64,000 nt of DNA, from positions 8,308,001-8,372,000 of the forward strand of contig NW_027488368.1 of assembly GCF_051014445.1 (NCBI RefSeq). The letters run 5' to 3'. Source of the DNA: Colletes latitarsis (taxonomy: Eukaryota; Arthropoda; Insecta; Hymenoptera; Colletidae). The notes beneath the pieces are model-generated. The model saw nothing but the letters and a program-made list of their open reading frames with translations, was not told the DNA's origin and made no database searches. This document shows positions 1-12,765 of this stretch, one piece after another. Made by a program: the position numbers and the translations under genes. Within the stretch, counting starts at the first letter, position 1. Each line of letters starts with the position of its first letter.

Positions 1-1404
1 GATCCAAGTCAGAAAAAACCCATGATCTGGCCAACAAGTATGCGGAAAATGCGAAAGTACGAGCCAGATGAGGACAAATCCCAGACCTAATCCAGACATA
101 ACCGGCGTTATCCTCCAAAATATTGATAGAATCCAGGTTGAATTGTCTACCTCAGTGCGCCACCACATTAATACGTGATCCTAACCAGAAAAAAGCCCAG
201 GAGCTGCCCAACAAGTATGAGAAAAATACGAAAGTACGAGCCAAATGAGGGCAAATACCGGAGCTAACACAGACATAACCAGCGTTATCCTCTACAATAC
301 TAATCGGAACCAGGTTTAATTGACTGTTTCAGTGTGGTACCACGCTACTACGTGATACAAACCTGAAAAAGCCCAGAATCTGGCCAACAAGTATGCGAGA
401 AATGCGAAAGTACTAGCCAAATCAGGGCAAATACCAGACCTGACCCAGGCATAATCGGCGTTATCCTCTAAAATATTAATCGGAACCAGGTTTAATTGAC
501 TGTTTCAGTGTGGTACCACATTGCTACGTGATCCAAAACAGAAAAAGGCGAGGTTCTGCCCAACAAGTAGGCAAACGATGCGAAAGTATGAGCCAGATGG
601 TTGCAAATACCGGAACTAACCCAAACAAAACCAGCGTTATCCTCCAAAATATTAATCGCAACCTGGTTTAATTGACTGTTTCAGTGTGGTACCGCATTAC
701 TTCGTGATCCAAACCAGGAAAAGGCCAGGATCTGGCCAACAAGTATGCGAAAAATGCGAAGGTACGAGCCAGATGAGTGCAAATCCCAGACCTAACCGAG
801 ACATAACCGGCGTTATCCTCTGAAATATTAATCGCAACCAGGTTTAATTGAGTGCTTCGGTGTGGAACCTCATTACTACGGGATCCAAACCAGAAAAAGG
901 CCAGGATCTGCCCAACAAGTATGCGAAAAATGCGAAAGTATGAGCCAGATGATTGCTAATACCAGACCAAACCGTGACATAACCGGCGTTATCCTCTAAA
1001 ATATTAATCGCAAACAGGTTTAATTGACTGTATCGGTGTGGTACCGCATTACTACGTGATCCATACCAGAAAAAGGCCAGGAACTGGCCAACAAGTATGC
1101 GAAAAATGCGAAAGCTCGAGCCAGATGAGGGCAAATACCAGACCTAACCCAGACATAAACGGCGTTATCCCCTAAAATACGAATCGGAACCAGCTTTTAT
1201 TGACTGTTTCAGTGTGGTACCACATTACTACGTGATCCAAGTCAGAAAAAACCCATGATCTGGCCAACAAGTATGCGGAAAATGCGAAAGTACGAGCCAG
1301 ATGAGGACAAATCCCAGACCTAATCCAGACATAACCGGCGTTATCCTCCAAAATATTGATAGAATCCAGGTTGAATTGTCAACCTCAGTGCGCCACCACA
1401 TTAA
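1..1404. repeat. 7-monomer HOR, first copy (1,233 bp) and start of the second
   Basis: Positions 1-801 recur at 1,234-2,034 with only a few substitutions, so the local period is 1,233 bp: seven monomers plus one extra A in an A-run. Rare shared variants include a GTGCGCCACCAC form of dyad 3 and a CAAGTAGGCAAACGATGCG form of the direct repeat. Positions 802-1,233 hold two monomers of a type (GATTGCTAATACCAGACC) that reappears mainly in the right part of the window. Confidence 0.88.
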
Positions 1405-4400
1405 TACGTGATCCTAACCAGAAAAAAGCCCAGGAGCTGCCCAACAAGTATGAGAAAAATACGAAAGTACGAGCCAAATGAGGGCTAATACCAGAGCTAA
1501 CACAGACATAACCAGCGTTATCCTCTACAATACTAATCGGAACCAGGTTTAATTGACTGTTTCAGTGTGGTACCACGCTACTACGTGATACAAACCTGAA
1601 AAAGCCCAGAATCTGGCCAACAAGTATGCGAGAAATGCGAAAGTACTAGCCAAATCAGGGCAAATACCAGACCTGACCCAGGCATAATCGGCGTTATCCT
1701 CTAAAATATTAATCGGAACCAGGTTTAATTGACTGTTTCAGTGTGGTACCACATTACTACGTGATCCAAAACAGAAAAAGGCGAGGTTCTGCCCAACAAG
1801 TAGGCAAACGATGCGAAAGTATGAGCCAGATGGTTGCAAATACCGGAACTAACCCAAACAAAACCAGCGTTATCCTCCAAAATATTAATCGCAACCTGGT
1901 TTAATTGACTGTTTCAGTGTGGTACCGCATTACTTCGTGATCCAAACCAGGAAAAGGCCAGGATCTGGCCAACAAGTATGCGAAAAATGCGAAGGTACGA
2001 GCCAGATGAGTGCAAATCCCAGACCTAACCGAGATATAACCGGCGTTATCCTCTAAAATATTAATCGAAACCACGTTTAATTGACTGTTTCGGTGTGGAA
2101 CGTCATTATTACGGGATCCAAACCAGAAAAAAACCCTGCATCTGGCCAACAAGTATGCGAAAAAGCGAAAGTATGAGACAGATGAGGGCAAAGCCCAGAC
2201 CTAACCGAGAAATAGCCGCCGCTACCCTCTAAAATATTTATCGCAACCAGGTTTAATTCACTGTTTGAGTGTGGTCCCAGATTACTACTTAGTCCAAGTC
2301 AGAAAAAGGGCAGGATCTGACCAACATGTATGCGAAAAACGCGAAAGTATGAGCCAGATGATTGCATATACCAGAAGTTACCCAGGCGTAACCAGCGTTC
2401 TCCTCTAAAATACTAATCGGAACCAGCTTTTATCGACTATCTCAGTGCGGTACCACATTACTACGTGATCCAAACCAGAAAAAGGCCAGGATCTGGCCAA
2501 CAAGTTTGCGAAAAATGCGAAAGTACGAGCCTGATGAGGGCAAATACCAGACCTAACCCAGACATAACCGGCGTTATCCTCCAAAATATTCATCGCAACC
2601 ATGTTTAATTGACTGTCTCAGTGCGGTACCACATTACTACATGATCCAAACCAGAAAAAGGCCAGGATCTGGCCAACAAGTTTGCGAAAAATGCGAAAGT
2701 ACGAGCCTGATGAGGGCAAACACCAGGCCTAACCCAGACATAACCGGCGTTATCCTCCAAAATATTCATCGCAACCATGTTTAATTGACTGCTTCGGTGT
2801 GGAACCGCATTACGACGGGATCCAAGCCAGAAAAAGGCCAGGATCTGACCAACATGTATGCGAAAATTGCGAATGTATGAGCCAGATGATTGCATATACC
2901 AGACCAAACCGTGACATAACCGGCGTTATCCCCTAAAATATTAATCGCAAACAGGATTAATTGACTGTTTCGGTGTGGTACCGCATTACTACGTGATCCA
3001 TACCAGAAAAAGGCCAGGATCTGGCCAACAAGTATGCGAAAAATGCGAAAGCTCGAGCCAGATGAGGGCAAATACCAGACCTAACCCAGACTTAAACGGC
3101 GTTATCCCCTAAAATACAAATCGGAACCAGCTTTTATTGACTGTTTCAGTGTGGTACCACATTACTACGTGATCCAAGTCAGAAAAAGCCCATGATCTGG
3201 CCAACAAGTATGCGAAAAATGCGAAAGTACGAGCCAGATGAGGACAAATCCCGGACCTAACCGAGACATAACCGGCGTTATCCTCTAAAATATTAATCCC
3301 TACCAGGCTTAATTGACTGTTTCGGTGTGGTACCGCATTTCTACGTGATCCAAACCTGAAAAAGGCCAGGATCTGGCCAACAAGTATGCGAAAAATGCGA
3401 AAGTACGTGCCAGATGAGGGCAAATACCAGACCTAACCCAGACATAACCGGCGTTATCCCCTAAAATATTAATCGCAACCAGGTTTAATTGACTGTTTCG
3501 GTGTGGAACCACATTACGACGGGATGCAAACCAGAAAAAGACCATGATCTGGCCAACAAGTATGCGAGAAATGCGAACGTACGAGCCTGATGAGGGCAAA
3601 TACCAGACCTAACCCAGACATAACCGGCGTTATCCTCTAAAATATTAATCGGAACCAGGTTTAATTGACTGTTTCAGTGTGGTTCCAAATTACTACGTGG
3701 TCCAAGCCAGAAATAGGCCAGGGTCTGGCCAACAAGTATGCGAAAAATGCGAAAGTACGAGCCAGATGATGGCAAATACCAGACCTAACCTAGACTTAAC
3801 CGGCGTTATCCTCTAAAATATTAATCGCAACCAGGTTTAATTGACTGTTTCGGTGTGGAACCACATTACTACGTGATACAGACCAGAAAAAGGCCAGGAT
3901 CTGGCCAACAAGTATGTGAAAAATGCGAAAGTACGAGCCAGATGAGGGCAAATACCTGACCTAACCAAGATATAACCGGCGTTATCCTCTAAAATATTAA
4001 TCGAAACCAGCTTTTATTGACTGTTTCGGTGTGGTACCACATTACTACGTGGTCCGAGCCAGAAAAATGCCAGGATCTAGCCAACAAGTATGCGAAAAAT
4101 GCGAAGGTACGAGCCAGATGAGGGCAAATACCAGACCTAACCGAGATGTAACCGGCGTTATCCTTTAAAATATTAATCGAAACCAGGTTTAATTAACTGT
4201 TTCCGTGTGGTACCACATTACTACGTGATCCAAAACAGAAAAAGGCGAGGATCTGCCCAACAAGTATGCAAACAATGCGAAAGCATGAGCCAGATGGTTG
4301 CAAATACCGGAACTAACCCAAACAAAACCAGCGTTATCCTCCAAAATATTAATCGCAACCTGGTTTAATTGACTGTTTCAGTGTGGTACCGCATTACTAC

Positions 4401-5100
4401 GTGATCCAAACCAGGAAAAGGCCAGGATCTGGCCAACAAGTATGCGAAAAATGCGAAGGTACGAGCCAGATGAGTGCAAATCCCAGACCTAACCGAGATA
4501 TAACCGGCGTTATCCTCTAAAATATTAATCGAAACCACGTTTAATTGACTGTTTCGGTGTGGAACGTCATTATTACGGGTTCCATACCAGAAAAAAACCC
4601 AACATCTGGCCAACAAGTATGCGAAAAGCGAAAGTATGAGACAGATGAGGGCAAAGCCCAGACCTAACCGAGAAATAGCCGCCGCTACCCTCTAAAATAT
4701 TTATCGCAACCAGGTTTAATTCACTGTTTGAGTGTGGTCCCAGATTACTACTTAGTCCAAGCCAGAAAAAGGCCAGGATCTGACCAACATGTATGCGAAA
4801 AACGCGAAAGTATGAGCCAGATGATTGCATATACCAGAAGTAACCCAGGCGTAACCAGCGTTCTCCTCCAAAATACTAATCGGAACCAGCTTTTATCGAC
4901 TGTCTCAGTGCGGTACCACATTACTACGTGATCCAAACCAGAAAAAGGCCAGGATCTGGCCAACAAGTTTGCGAAAAATGCGAAAGTACTAGCCAAATCA
5001 GGGCAAATACCAGACCTGACCCAGGCATAATCGGCGTTATCCTCTAAAATATTAATCGGAACCAGGTTTAATTGACTGTTTCAGTGTGGTACCACATTAC
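1405..5100. repeat. 21-monomer HOR, copy A (3,696 bp)
   Basis: Positions 1,405-4,989 match 5,101-8,685 at a constant offset of 3,696 bp, exactly 21 x 176. By eye they differ at only about a dozen sites, for example TAATCGG against TGATCGG near 3,646/7,342. Positions 4,990-5,100 form the junction and resemble 5,343-5,453 instead. Distinctive members include a monomer with CCGCCGCTACCC and TTTGAGTGTGG (around 2,215 and 4,680). Confidence 0.93.
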
Positions 5101-8100
5101 TACGTGATCCTAACCAGAAAAAAGCCCAGGAGCTGCCCAACAAGTATGAGAAAAATACGAAAGTACGAGCCAAATGAGGGCAAATACCAGAGCTAACACA
5201 GACATAACCAGCGTTATCCTCTACAATACTAATCGGAACCAGGTTTAATTGACTGTTTCAGTGTGGTACCACGCTACTACGTGATACAAACCTGAAAAAG
5301 CCCAGAATCTGGCCAACAAGTATGCGAGAAATGCGAAAGTACTAGCCAAATCAGGGCAAATACCAGACCTGACCCAGGCATAATCGGCGTTATCCTCTAA
5401 AATATTAATCGGAACCAGGTTTAATTGACTGTTTCAGTGTGGTACCACATTACTACGTGATCCAAAACAGAAAAAGGCGAGGTTCTGCCCAACAAGTAGG
5501 CAAACGATGCGAAAGTATGAGCCAGATGGTTGCAAATACCGGAACTAACCCAAACAAAACCAGCGTTATCCTCCAAAATATTAATCGCAACCTGGTTTAA
5601 TTGACTGTTTCAGTGTGGTACCGCATTACTTCGTGATCCAAACCAGGAAAAGGCCAGGATCTGGCCAACAAGTATGCGAAAAATGCGAAGGTACGAGCCA
5701 GATGAGTGCAAATCCCAGACCTAACCGAGATATAACCGGCGTTATCCTCTAAAATATTAATCGAAACCACGTTTAATTGACTGTTTCGGTGTGGAACGTC
5801 ATTATTACGGGATCCAAACCAGAAAAAAACCCTGCATCTGGCCAACAAGTATGCGAAAAAGCGAAAGTATGGGACAGATGAGGGCAAAGCCCAGACCTAA
5901 CCGAGAAATAGCCGCCGCTACCCTCTAAAATATTTATCGCAACCAGGTTTAATTCACTGTTTGAGTGTGGTCCCAGATTACTACTTAGTCCAAGTCAGAA
6001 AAAGGGCAGGATCTGACCAACATGTATGCGAAAAACGCGAAAGTATGAGCCAGATGATTGCATATACCAGAAGTTACCCAGGCGTAACCAGCGTTCTCCT
6101 CTAAAATACTAATCGGAACCAGCTTTTATCGACTATCTCAGTGCGGTACCACATTACTACGTGATCCAAACCAGAAAAAGGCCAGGATCTGGCCAACAAG
6201 TTTGCGAAAAATGCGAAAGTACGAGCCTGATGAGGGCAAATACCAGACCTAACCCAGACATAACCGGCGTTATCCTCCAAAATATTCATCGCAACCATGT
6301 TTAATTGACTGTCTCAGTGCGGTACCACATTACTACATGATCCAAACCAGAAAAAGGCCAGGATCTGGCCAACAAGTTTGCGAAAAATGCGAAAGTACGA
6401 GCCTGATGAGGGCAAACACCAGGCCTAACCCAGACATAACCGGCGTTATCCTCCAAAATATTCATCGCAACCATGTTTAATTGACTGCTTCGGTGTGGAA
6501 CCGCATTACGACGGGATCCAAGCCAGAAAAAGGCCAGGATCTGACCAACATGTATGCGAAAATTGCGAATGTATGAGCCAGATGATTGCATATACCAGAC
6601 CAAACCGTGACATAACCGGCGTTATCCTCTAAAATATTAATCGCAAACAGGATTAATTGACTGTTTCGGTGTGGTACCGCATTACTACGTGATCCATACC
6701 AGAAAAAGGCCAGGATCTGGCCAACAAGTATGCGAAAAATGCGAAAGCTCGAGCCAGATGAGGGCAAATACCAGACCTAACCCAGACTTAAACGGCGTTA
6801 TCCCCTAAAATACAAATCGGAACCAGCTTTTATTGACTGTTTCAGTGTGGTACCACATTACTACGTGATCCAAGTCAGAAAAAGCCCATGATCTGGCCAA
6901 CAAGTATGCGAAAAATGCGAAAGTACGAGCCAGATGAGGACAAATCCCGGACCTAACCGAGACATAACCGGCGTTATCCTCTAAAATATTAATCCCTACC
7001 AGGCTTAATTGACTGTTTCGGTGTGGTACCGCATTTCTACGTGATCCAAACCTGAAAAAGGCCAGGATCTGGCCAACAAGTATGCGAAAAATGCGAAAGT
7101 ACGTGCCAGATGAGGGCAAATACCAGACCTAACCCAGACATAACCGGCGTTATCCCCTAAAATATTAATCGCAACCAGGTTTAATTGACTGTTTCGGTGT
7201 GGAACCACATTACGACGGGATGCAAACCAGAAAAAGACCATGATCTGGCCAACAAGTATGCGAGAAATGCGAACGTACGAGCCTGATGAGGGCAAATACC
7301 AGACCTAACCCAGACATAACCGGCGTTATCCTCTAAAATATTGATCGGAACCAGGTTTAATTGACTGTTTCAGTGTGGTTCCAAATTACTACGTGGTCCA
7401 AGCCAGAAAAAGGCCAGGGTCTGGCCAACAAGTATGCGAAAAATGCGAAAGTACGAGCCAGATGATGGCAAATACCAGACCTAACCTAGACTTAACCGGC
7501 GTTATCCTCTAAAATATTAATCGCAACCAGGTTTAATTGACTGTTTCGGTGTGGAACCACATTACTACGTGATACAGACCAGAAAAAGGCCAGGATCTGG
7601 CCAACAAGTATGTGAAAAATGCGAAAGTACGAGCCAGATGAGGGCAAATACCTGACCTAACCAAGATATAACCGGCGTTATCCTCTAAAATATTAATCGA
7701 AACCAGCTTTTATTGACTGTTTCGGTGTGGTACCACATTACTACGTGGTCCGAGCCAGAAAAATGCCAGGATCTAGCCAACAAGTATGCGAAAAATGCGA
7801 ATGTACGAGCCAGATGAGGGCAAATACCAGACCTAACCGAGATGTAACCGGCGTTATCCTTTAAAATATTAATCGAAACCAGGTTTAATTAACTGTTTCC
7901 GTGTGGTACCACATTACTACGTGATCCAAAACAGAAAAAGGCGAGGATCTGCCCAACAAGTATGCAAACAATGCGAAAGCATGAGCCAGATGGTTGCAAA
8001 TACCGGAACTAACCCAAACAAAACCAGCGTTATCCTCCAAAATATTAATCGCAACCTGGTTTAATTGACTGTTTCAGTGTGGTACCGCATTACTACGTGA

Positions 8101-8685
8101 TCCAAACCAGGAAAAGGCCAGGATCTGGCCAACAAGTATGCGAAAAATGCGAAGGTACGAGCCAGATGAGTGCAAATCCCAGACCTAACCGAGATATAAC
8201 CGGCGTTATCCTCTAAAATATTAATCGAAACCACGTTTAATTGACTGTTTCGGTGTGGAACGTCATTATTACGGGATCCATACCAGAAAAAAACCCAACA
8301 TCTGGCCAACAAGTATGCGAAAAGCGAAAGTATGAGACAGATGAGGGCAAAGCCCAGACCTAACCGAGAAATAGCCGCCGCTACCCTCTAAAATATTTAT
8401 CGCAACCAGGTTTAATTCACTGTTTGAGTGTGGTCCCAGATTACTACTTAGTCCAAGCCAGAAAAAGGCCAGGATCTGACCAACATGTATGCGAAAAACG
8501 CGAAAGTATGAGCCAGATGATTGCATATACCAGAAGTAACCCAGGCGTAACCAGCGTTCTCCTCCAAAATACTAATCGGAACCAGCTTTTATCGACTGTC
8601 TCAGTGCGGTACCACATTACTACGTGATCCAAACCAGAAAAAGGCCAGGATCTGGCCAACAAGTTTGCGAAAAATGCGAAAGTAC
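5101..8685. repeat. 21-monomer HOR, copy B (partial)
   Basis: This is the second tandem copy of 1,405-4,989, nearly identical to it. It breaks off at 8,686, where copy A has ACTAGCC and copy B has ACGAGCC followed by a different monomer order. The last roughly 110 bp of the 21-mer are missing here. Confidence 0.93.
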
Positions 8686-10146
8686 GAGCCTGATGAGGGC
8701 AAATACCAGACCTAACCCAGACATAACCGGGGTTATCCTCCAAAATATTCATCGCAACCATGTTTAATTGACTGTTTCGGTGTGGAAACGCATTACGACG
8801 GGATCCAAACCACAAAAAACCCTAGATCTGGCCAACAAGTACGCGAAAATTGCGAATGTATGAGCCAGATGATTGCATATACCAGAAGTAACCCAGGCGT
8901 AACCAGCGTTCTCCTCTAAAATACTAATCGGAACCAGCTTTTATTGACTGTCTCAGTGTGGTACCACATTACTACGTGATCCAAGCCAGAAAAAGGCCAG
9001 GATCTGGCCAACAAGTATGCGAAAAATGCGAAAGTACGAGCCAGATGAAGGCAAATACCAGACCTAACCCAGACATAACCAGCGTTATCCTCTAAAATAC
9101 TAATCGGAACCAGCTTTTATTAACTGTTTCTGTGTGGTACCACATTACTACGTGATCCAAACCAGAAAAAGGCCAGGATCTGGCCATCAAGTTTGCGAAA
9201 AATGCGAAAGTACGAGCCTGATGAGGGCAAATACCAGACCTAACCCAGACATAACCGGCGTTATCCTCTAAAATATTAATCGGAACCAGGTTTAATTGAC
9301 TGTTTCAGTGTGGTTCCAAATTACTACGTGGTCCAAGCCAGAAAAAGGCCAGGGTCTGGCCAACAAGTATGCGAAAAATGCGAAAGTACGAGCCAGATGA
9401 TGGCAAATACCAGACCTAAGCTAGACTTAACCGGGTTTATCCTCTAAAATATTAATCGCAACCAGGTTTAATTGACTGTTTCGGAGTAGAACCACATTAC
9501 TAGGTGAAACAGACCAGAAAAAGGCCAGGATCTTTCCAACAAGTATGCGAAAAATGCGAAAGTACGAGCCAGATGATGGCAAATACCAGACCTAACCTAG
9601 ACTTAACCGGCGTTATCCTCTAAAATATTAATCGCAACCAGGTTTAATTGACTGTTTCGGTGTAGAACCACATTATTACGGGATCCAAACCAGAAAAAGC
9701 CCAGCATCTGGCCAACAAGTATGCGAAAAATGCGAAAGTTCGAACCAGATGAGGGCAAATACTAGACCTAACCCAGACATAACCGGCGTTATCCCCTAAA
9801 ATACTAATCGGAAACAGCTTTTATTGACTGTTTCAGTGTGGTACCACATTATTACATGATCCAAACCAGAAAAAGCCCAGGATCTGGCCAACAAGTATGA
9901 GAAAAATGCGAAAGTACGAGACAGATGAGGGCAAATCCCAGACCTAACCGAGACACAGCCGGCGATATGCTCTGAAATATTAAGCGCAACCTGGTTTAAT
10001 TGACTGCTTCGGTGTGGTCCCACATTACTAATTGGTCCAAGCCAGAAAAAGGCCAGGATCTGGCCAACAAGTATGTGAAAAATGCGAAAGTACGAGCCAG
10101 ATGAGGGCAAATACCAGACCTAACCAAGATATAACCAGCGTTATCC
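8686..10146. repeat. Mosaic monomers between HOR families
   Basis: About eight monomers do not continue the 21-mer. Positions 9,241-9,480 resemble 3,600-3,840. Positions about 8,960-9,130 match 43,280-43,440, sharing the GATGAAGGC variant. The segment from about 9,655 carries the TGTAGAACC/CAGCATCTGG type used later in the 18/13-mer family. No unique sequence or gene was seen. Confidence 0.8.
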
Positions 10147-10753
10147 TCTAAAATATTAATCGAAACCAGGTTTAATTGACTGTTTCTGTGTGGATCGTCA
10201 TTATGACGGGATCCAAACCAGAAAGAACCCAGCATCTGGCCAACAAGTATGTGAAAAAGCGAATGTATGAGCCAGATTATTGCAAATCCCAGAACGAACC
10301 CAGACATAACCGGCGTTATCCCCTAAAATATTAATCGCAACCAGGTTTAATTGACTGTTTCGGTGTGGAACCACATTACGACGGGATGCAAACCAGAAAA
10401 AGACCATGATCTGGCCAACAAGTATGTGAAAAATGCGAAAGTACGAGCCAGATGATGGCAAATACCAGACCTAACCTAGACTTAACCGGCGTTATCCTCT
10501 AAAATATTAATCGCAACCAGGTTTAATTGACTGTTTCGGTGTGGAACCACATTACTACGTGATCCAAGTCAGAAAAAGCCCATGATCTGGCCAACAAGTA
10601 TGCGAAAAATGCGAAAGTACGAGCCAGATGAGGACAAATCACGGACCTAACCGAGACATAACCGGCGTTATCCTCTAAAATATTAATCGCTACCAGGCTT
10701 AATTGACTGTTTCGGTGTGGTACCGCATTACTACGTGATCCAAACCTGAAAAA

Positions 10754-10768
10754 GGCCAGGATCTGGCC
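10754..10768. other. Dyad 1 of the monomer: GGCCAG-GAT-CTGGCC
   Basis: A perfect inverted repeat has 6-bp arms around a 3-bp centre. It recurs in a large share of monomers. Some variants change only the centre: GGT at 9,347-9,361, GAA at 56,158-56,172 and GCA at 41,374-41,388. Arm variants also exist: GCCCAG on the left is common, and GCGAGG...CTGCCC occurs in one monomer type. It could be a symmetric protein-binding site or a small hairpin or cruciform; the function is unknown. Confidence 0.8.
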
Positions 10769-10833
10769 AACAAGTATGCGAAAAATGCGAAAGTACGAGC
10801 CAGATGAGGGCAAATACCAGACCTAACCCAGAC

Positions 10834-10847
10834 ATAACCGGCGTTAT
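10834..10847. other. Dyad 2 of the monomer: ATAAC-CGGC-GTTAT
   Basis: An inverted repeat has 5-bp arms and a 4-base loop. Loop variants with intact arms include CAGC (9,075-9,088) and CTGC (46,734-46,747). Some subfamilies break the stem, for example ATAGC-CGGC-GATAT. The loop change CGGC to CAGC is a CpG to CpA transition. Confidence 0.75.
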
Positions 10848-10891
10848 CCCCTAAAATATTAATCGCAACCAGGTTTAATTGACTGTTTCGG

Positions 10892-10903
10892 TGTGGAACC
10901 ACA
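10892..10903. other. Dyad 3 of the monomer: TGTGG-NN-CCACA
   Basis: At this position the centre is AA. Many monomers have TA, giving the perfect 12-bp palindrome TGTGGTACCACA, which contains a KpnI site (for example 3,150-3,161). Others have TC (46,088-46,099) or TT (57,705-57,716). The arms stay complementary in all four forms. Exceptions include CCGCA, CCTCA and the GTGGATCGTC form. Confidence 0.8.
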
Positions 10904-12765
10904 TTACGACGGGATGCAAACCAGAAAAAGACCATGATCTGGCCAACAAGTATGCGAGAAATGCGAAAGTACGAGCCTGATGAGGGCAAATGCCAGACCT
11001 GACCCAGACATAACCGGCGTTATCCTCTAAAATATTAATCGGAACCAGGTTTAATTGACTGTTTCAGTGTGGTTCCAAATTACTACGTGGTCCAAGCCAG
11101 AAAAAGGCCAGGGTCTGGCCAACAAGTATGCGAAAAATGCGAAAGTACGAGCCAGATGAGGGCAAATACCAGACCTAACCAAGATATAACCAGCGTTATC
11201 CTCTAAAATATTAATCGAAACCAGCTTTTATTGACTGTTTCGGTGTGGTACCACATTACTACGTGGTCCGAGCCAGAAAAATGCCAGGATCTAGTCAACA
11301 GGTATGCGAAAAATGCGAAGGTACGAGCCAGATGAGGGCAAATACCAGACCTAACCGAGATGTAACCGGCGTTATCCTTTAAAATATTAATCGAAACCAG
11401 GTTTAATTGACTGTTTCGGTGTGGTACCGCATTACTACGTGATCCAAACCTGAAAAAGGCCAGGATCTGGCGAACAAGTATGCGAAAAATGCGAAAGTAC
11501 GAGCCAGATGAGGGCAAATACCAGACCTAACCCAGACATAACCGGCGTTATCCCCTAAAATATTAATCGCAACCAGGTTTAATTGACAGTTTCGGTGTGG
11601 AACCACATTACGACGGGATGCAAACCAGAAAAAGACCATGATCTGGCCAACAAGTATGCGAGAAATGCGAAAGTACGAGCCTGATGAGGGCAAATGCCAG
11701 ACCTGACCCAGACATAACCGGCGTTATCCTCTAAAATATTAATCGGAACCAGGTTTAATTGACTGTTTCATTGTGGTTCCAAATTACTACGTGGTCCAAG
11801 CCAGAAAAAAGCCAGGGTCTGGCCAACAAGTATGCGAAAAATGCGAAAGTACGAGCCAGATGAGGGCAAATACCAGACCTAACCAAGATATAACCAGCGT
11901 TATCCTCTAAAATATTAATCGAAACCAGCTTTTATTGACTGTTTCGGTGTGGTACCACATTACTACGTGGTCCGAGCCAGAAAAATGCCAGGATCTAGTC
12001 AACAGGTATGCGAAAAATGCGAAGGTACGAGCCAGATGAGGGCAAATACCAGACCTAACCGAGATGTAACCGGCGTTATCCTTTAAAATATTAATCGAAA
12101 CCAGGTTTAATTGACTGTTTCTGTGTGGATCGTCATTATGACGGGATCCAAACCAGAAAGAACCCAGCATCTGGCCAACAAGTATGTGAAAAAGCGAATG
12201 TATGAGCCAGATTATTGCAAATCCCAGAACGAACCCAGACATAACCGGCGTTATCCCCTAAAATATTAATCGCAACCAGGTTTAATTGACTGTTTCGGTG
12301 TGGAACCACATTACGACGGGATGCAAACCAGAAAAAGACCATGATCTGGCCAACAAGTATGCGAGAAATGCGAAAGTACGAGCCTGATGAGGGCAAATAC
12401 CAGACCTAACCCAGACATAACCGGCGTTATCCTCTAAAATATTAATCGGAACCAGGTTTAATTGACTGTTTCAGTGTGGTTCCAAATTACTACGTGGTCC
12501 AAGCCAGAAAAAGGCCAGGGTCTGGCCAACAAGTATGCGAAAAATGCGAAAGTACGAGCCAGATGATGGCAAATACAAGACCTAACCTAGACTTAACCGG
12601 CGTTATCCTCTAAAATATTAATCGCAACCAGGTTTAATTGACTGTTTCGGTGTGGAACCACATTACTACGTGATCCAAGTCAGAAAAAGCCCATGATCTG
12701 GCCAACAAGTATGCGAAAAATGCGAAAGTACGAGCCAGATGAGGACAAATCACGGACCTAACCGA

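Larger units (their letters stand above)
10737..10912 (+). repeat. Representative satellite monomer (176 bp)
   Basis: This monomer is close to the eye-made consensus when the unit is phased to start at GATCC. In order it holds an A-tract (about 13-17), the dyad GGCCAG-GAT-CTGGCC (18-32), a 9-bp direct repeat built on ATGCGAAA (about 41-57) with a second A-tract at 45-49, a CCAGA-rich stretch (64-96), the dyad ATAAC-CGGC-GTTAT (98-111), an AT-rich segment around AATATT (117-126) and the dyad TGTGG-NN-CCACA (156-167). The phase is arbitrary. Many monomers start GATCC or GGTCC here, and a subset has a BamHI site (CGGGATCC). Confidence 0.9.
10147..12765. repeat. Nested 4-mer and 11/12-mer duplications
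   Basis: Positions 10,701-11,404 are repeated in tandem at 11,405-12,108 (offset 704, four monomers). A larger repeat encloses this: sequence from about 10,147 recurs from about 12,082 at offset 1,935 (11 monomers less 1 bp), changing to 2,111 (12 monomers less 1 bp) after one additional monomer in the second copy. It includes the GTGGATCGTCATTATGACGGG junction monomer type. Confidence 0.85.

Noticed and set aside
4728..4931. Plus-strand open frame of 67 codons, repeated at 8,424-8,627
   Set aside because: The two are copies within the 21-mer and lie wholly inside satellite monomers. They show no coding signal beyond being open.
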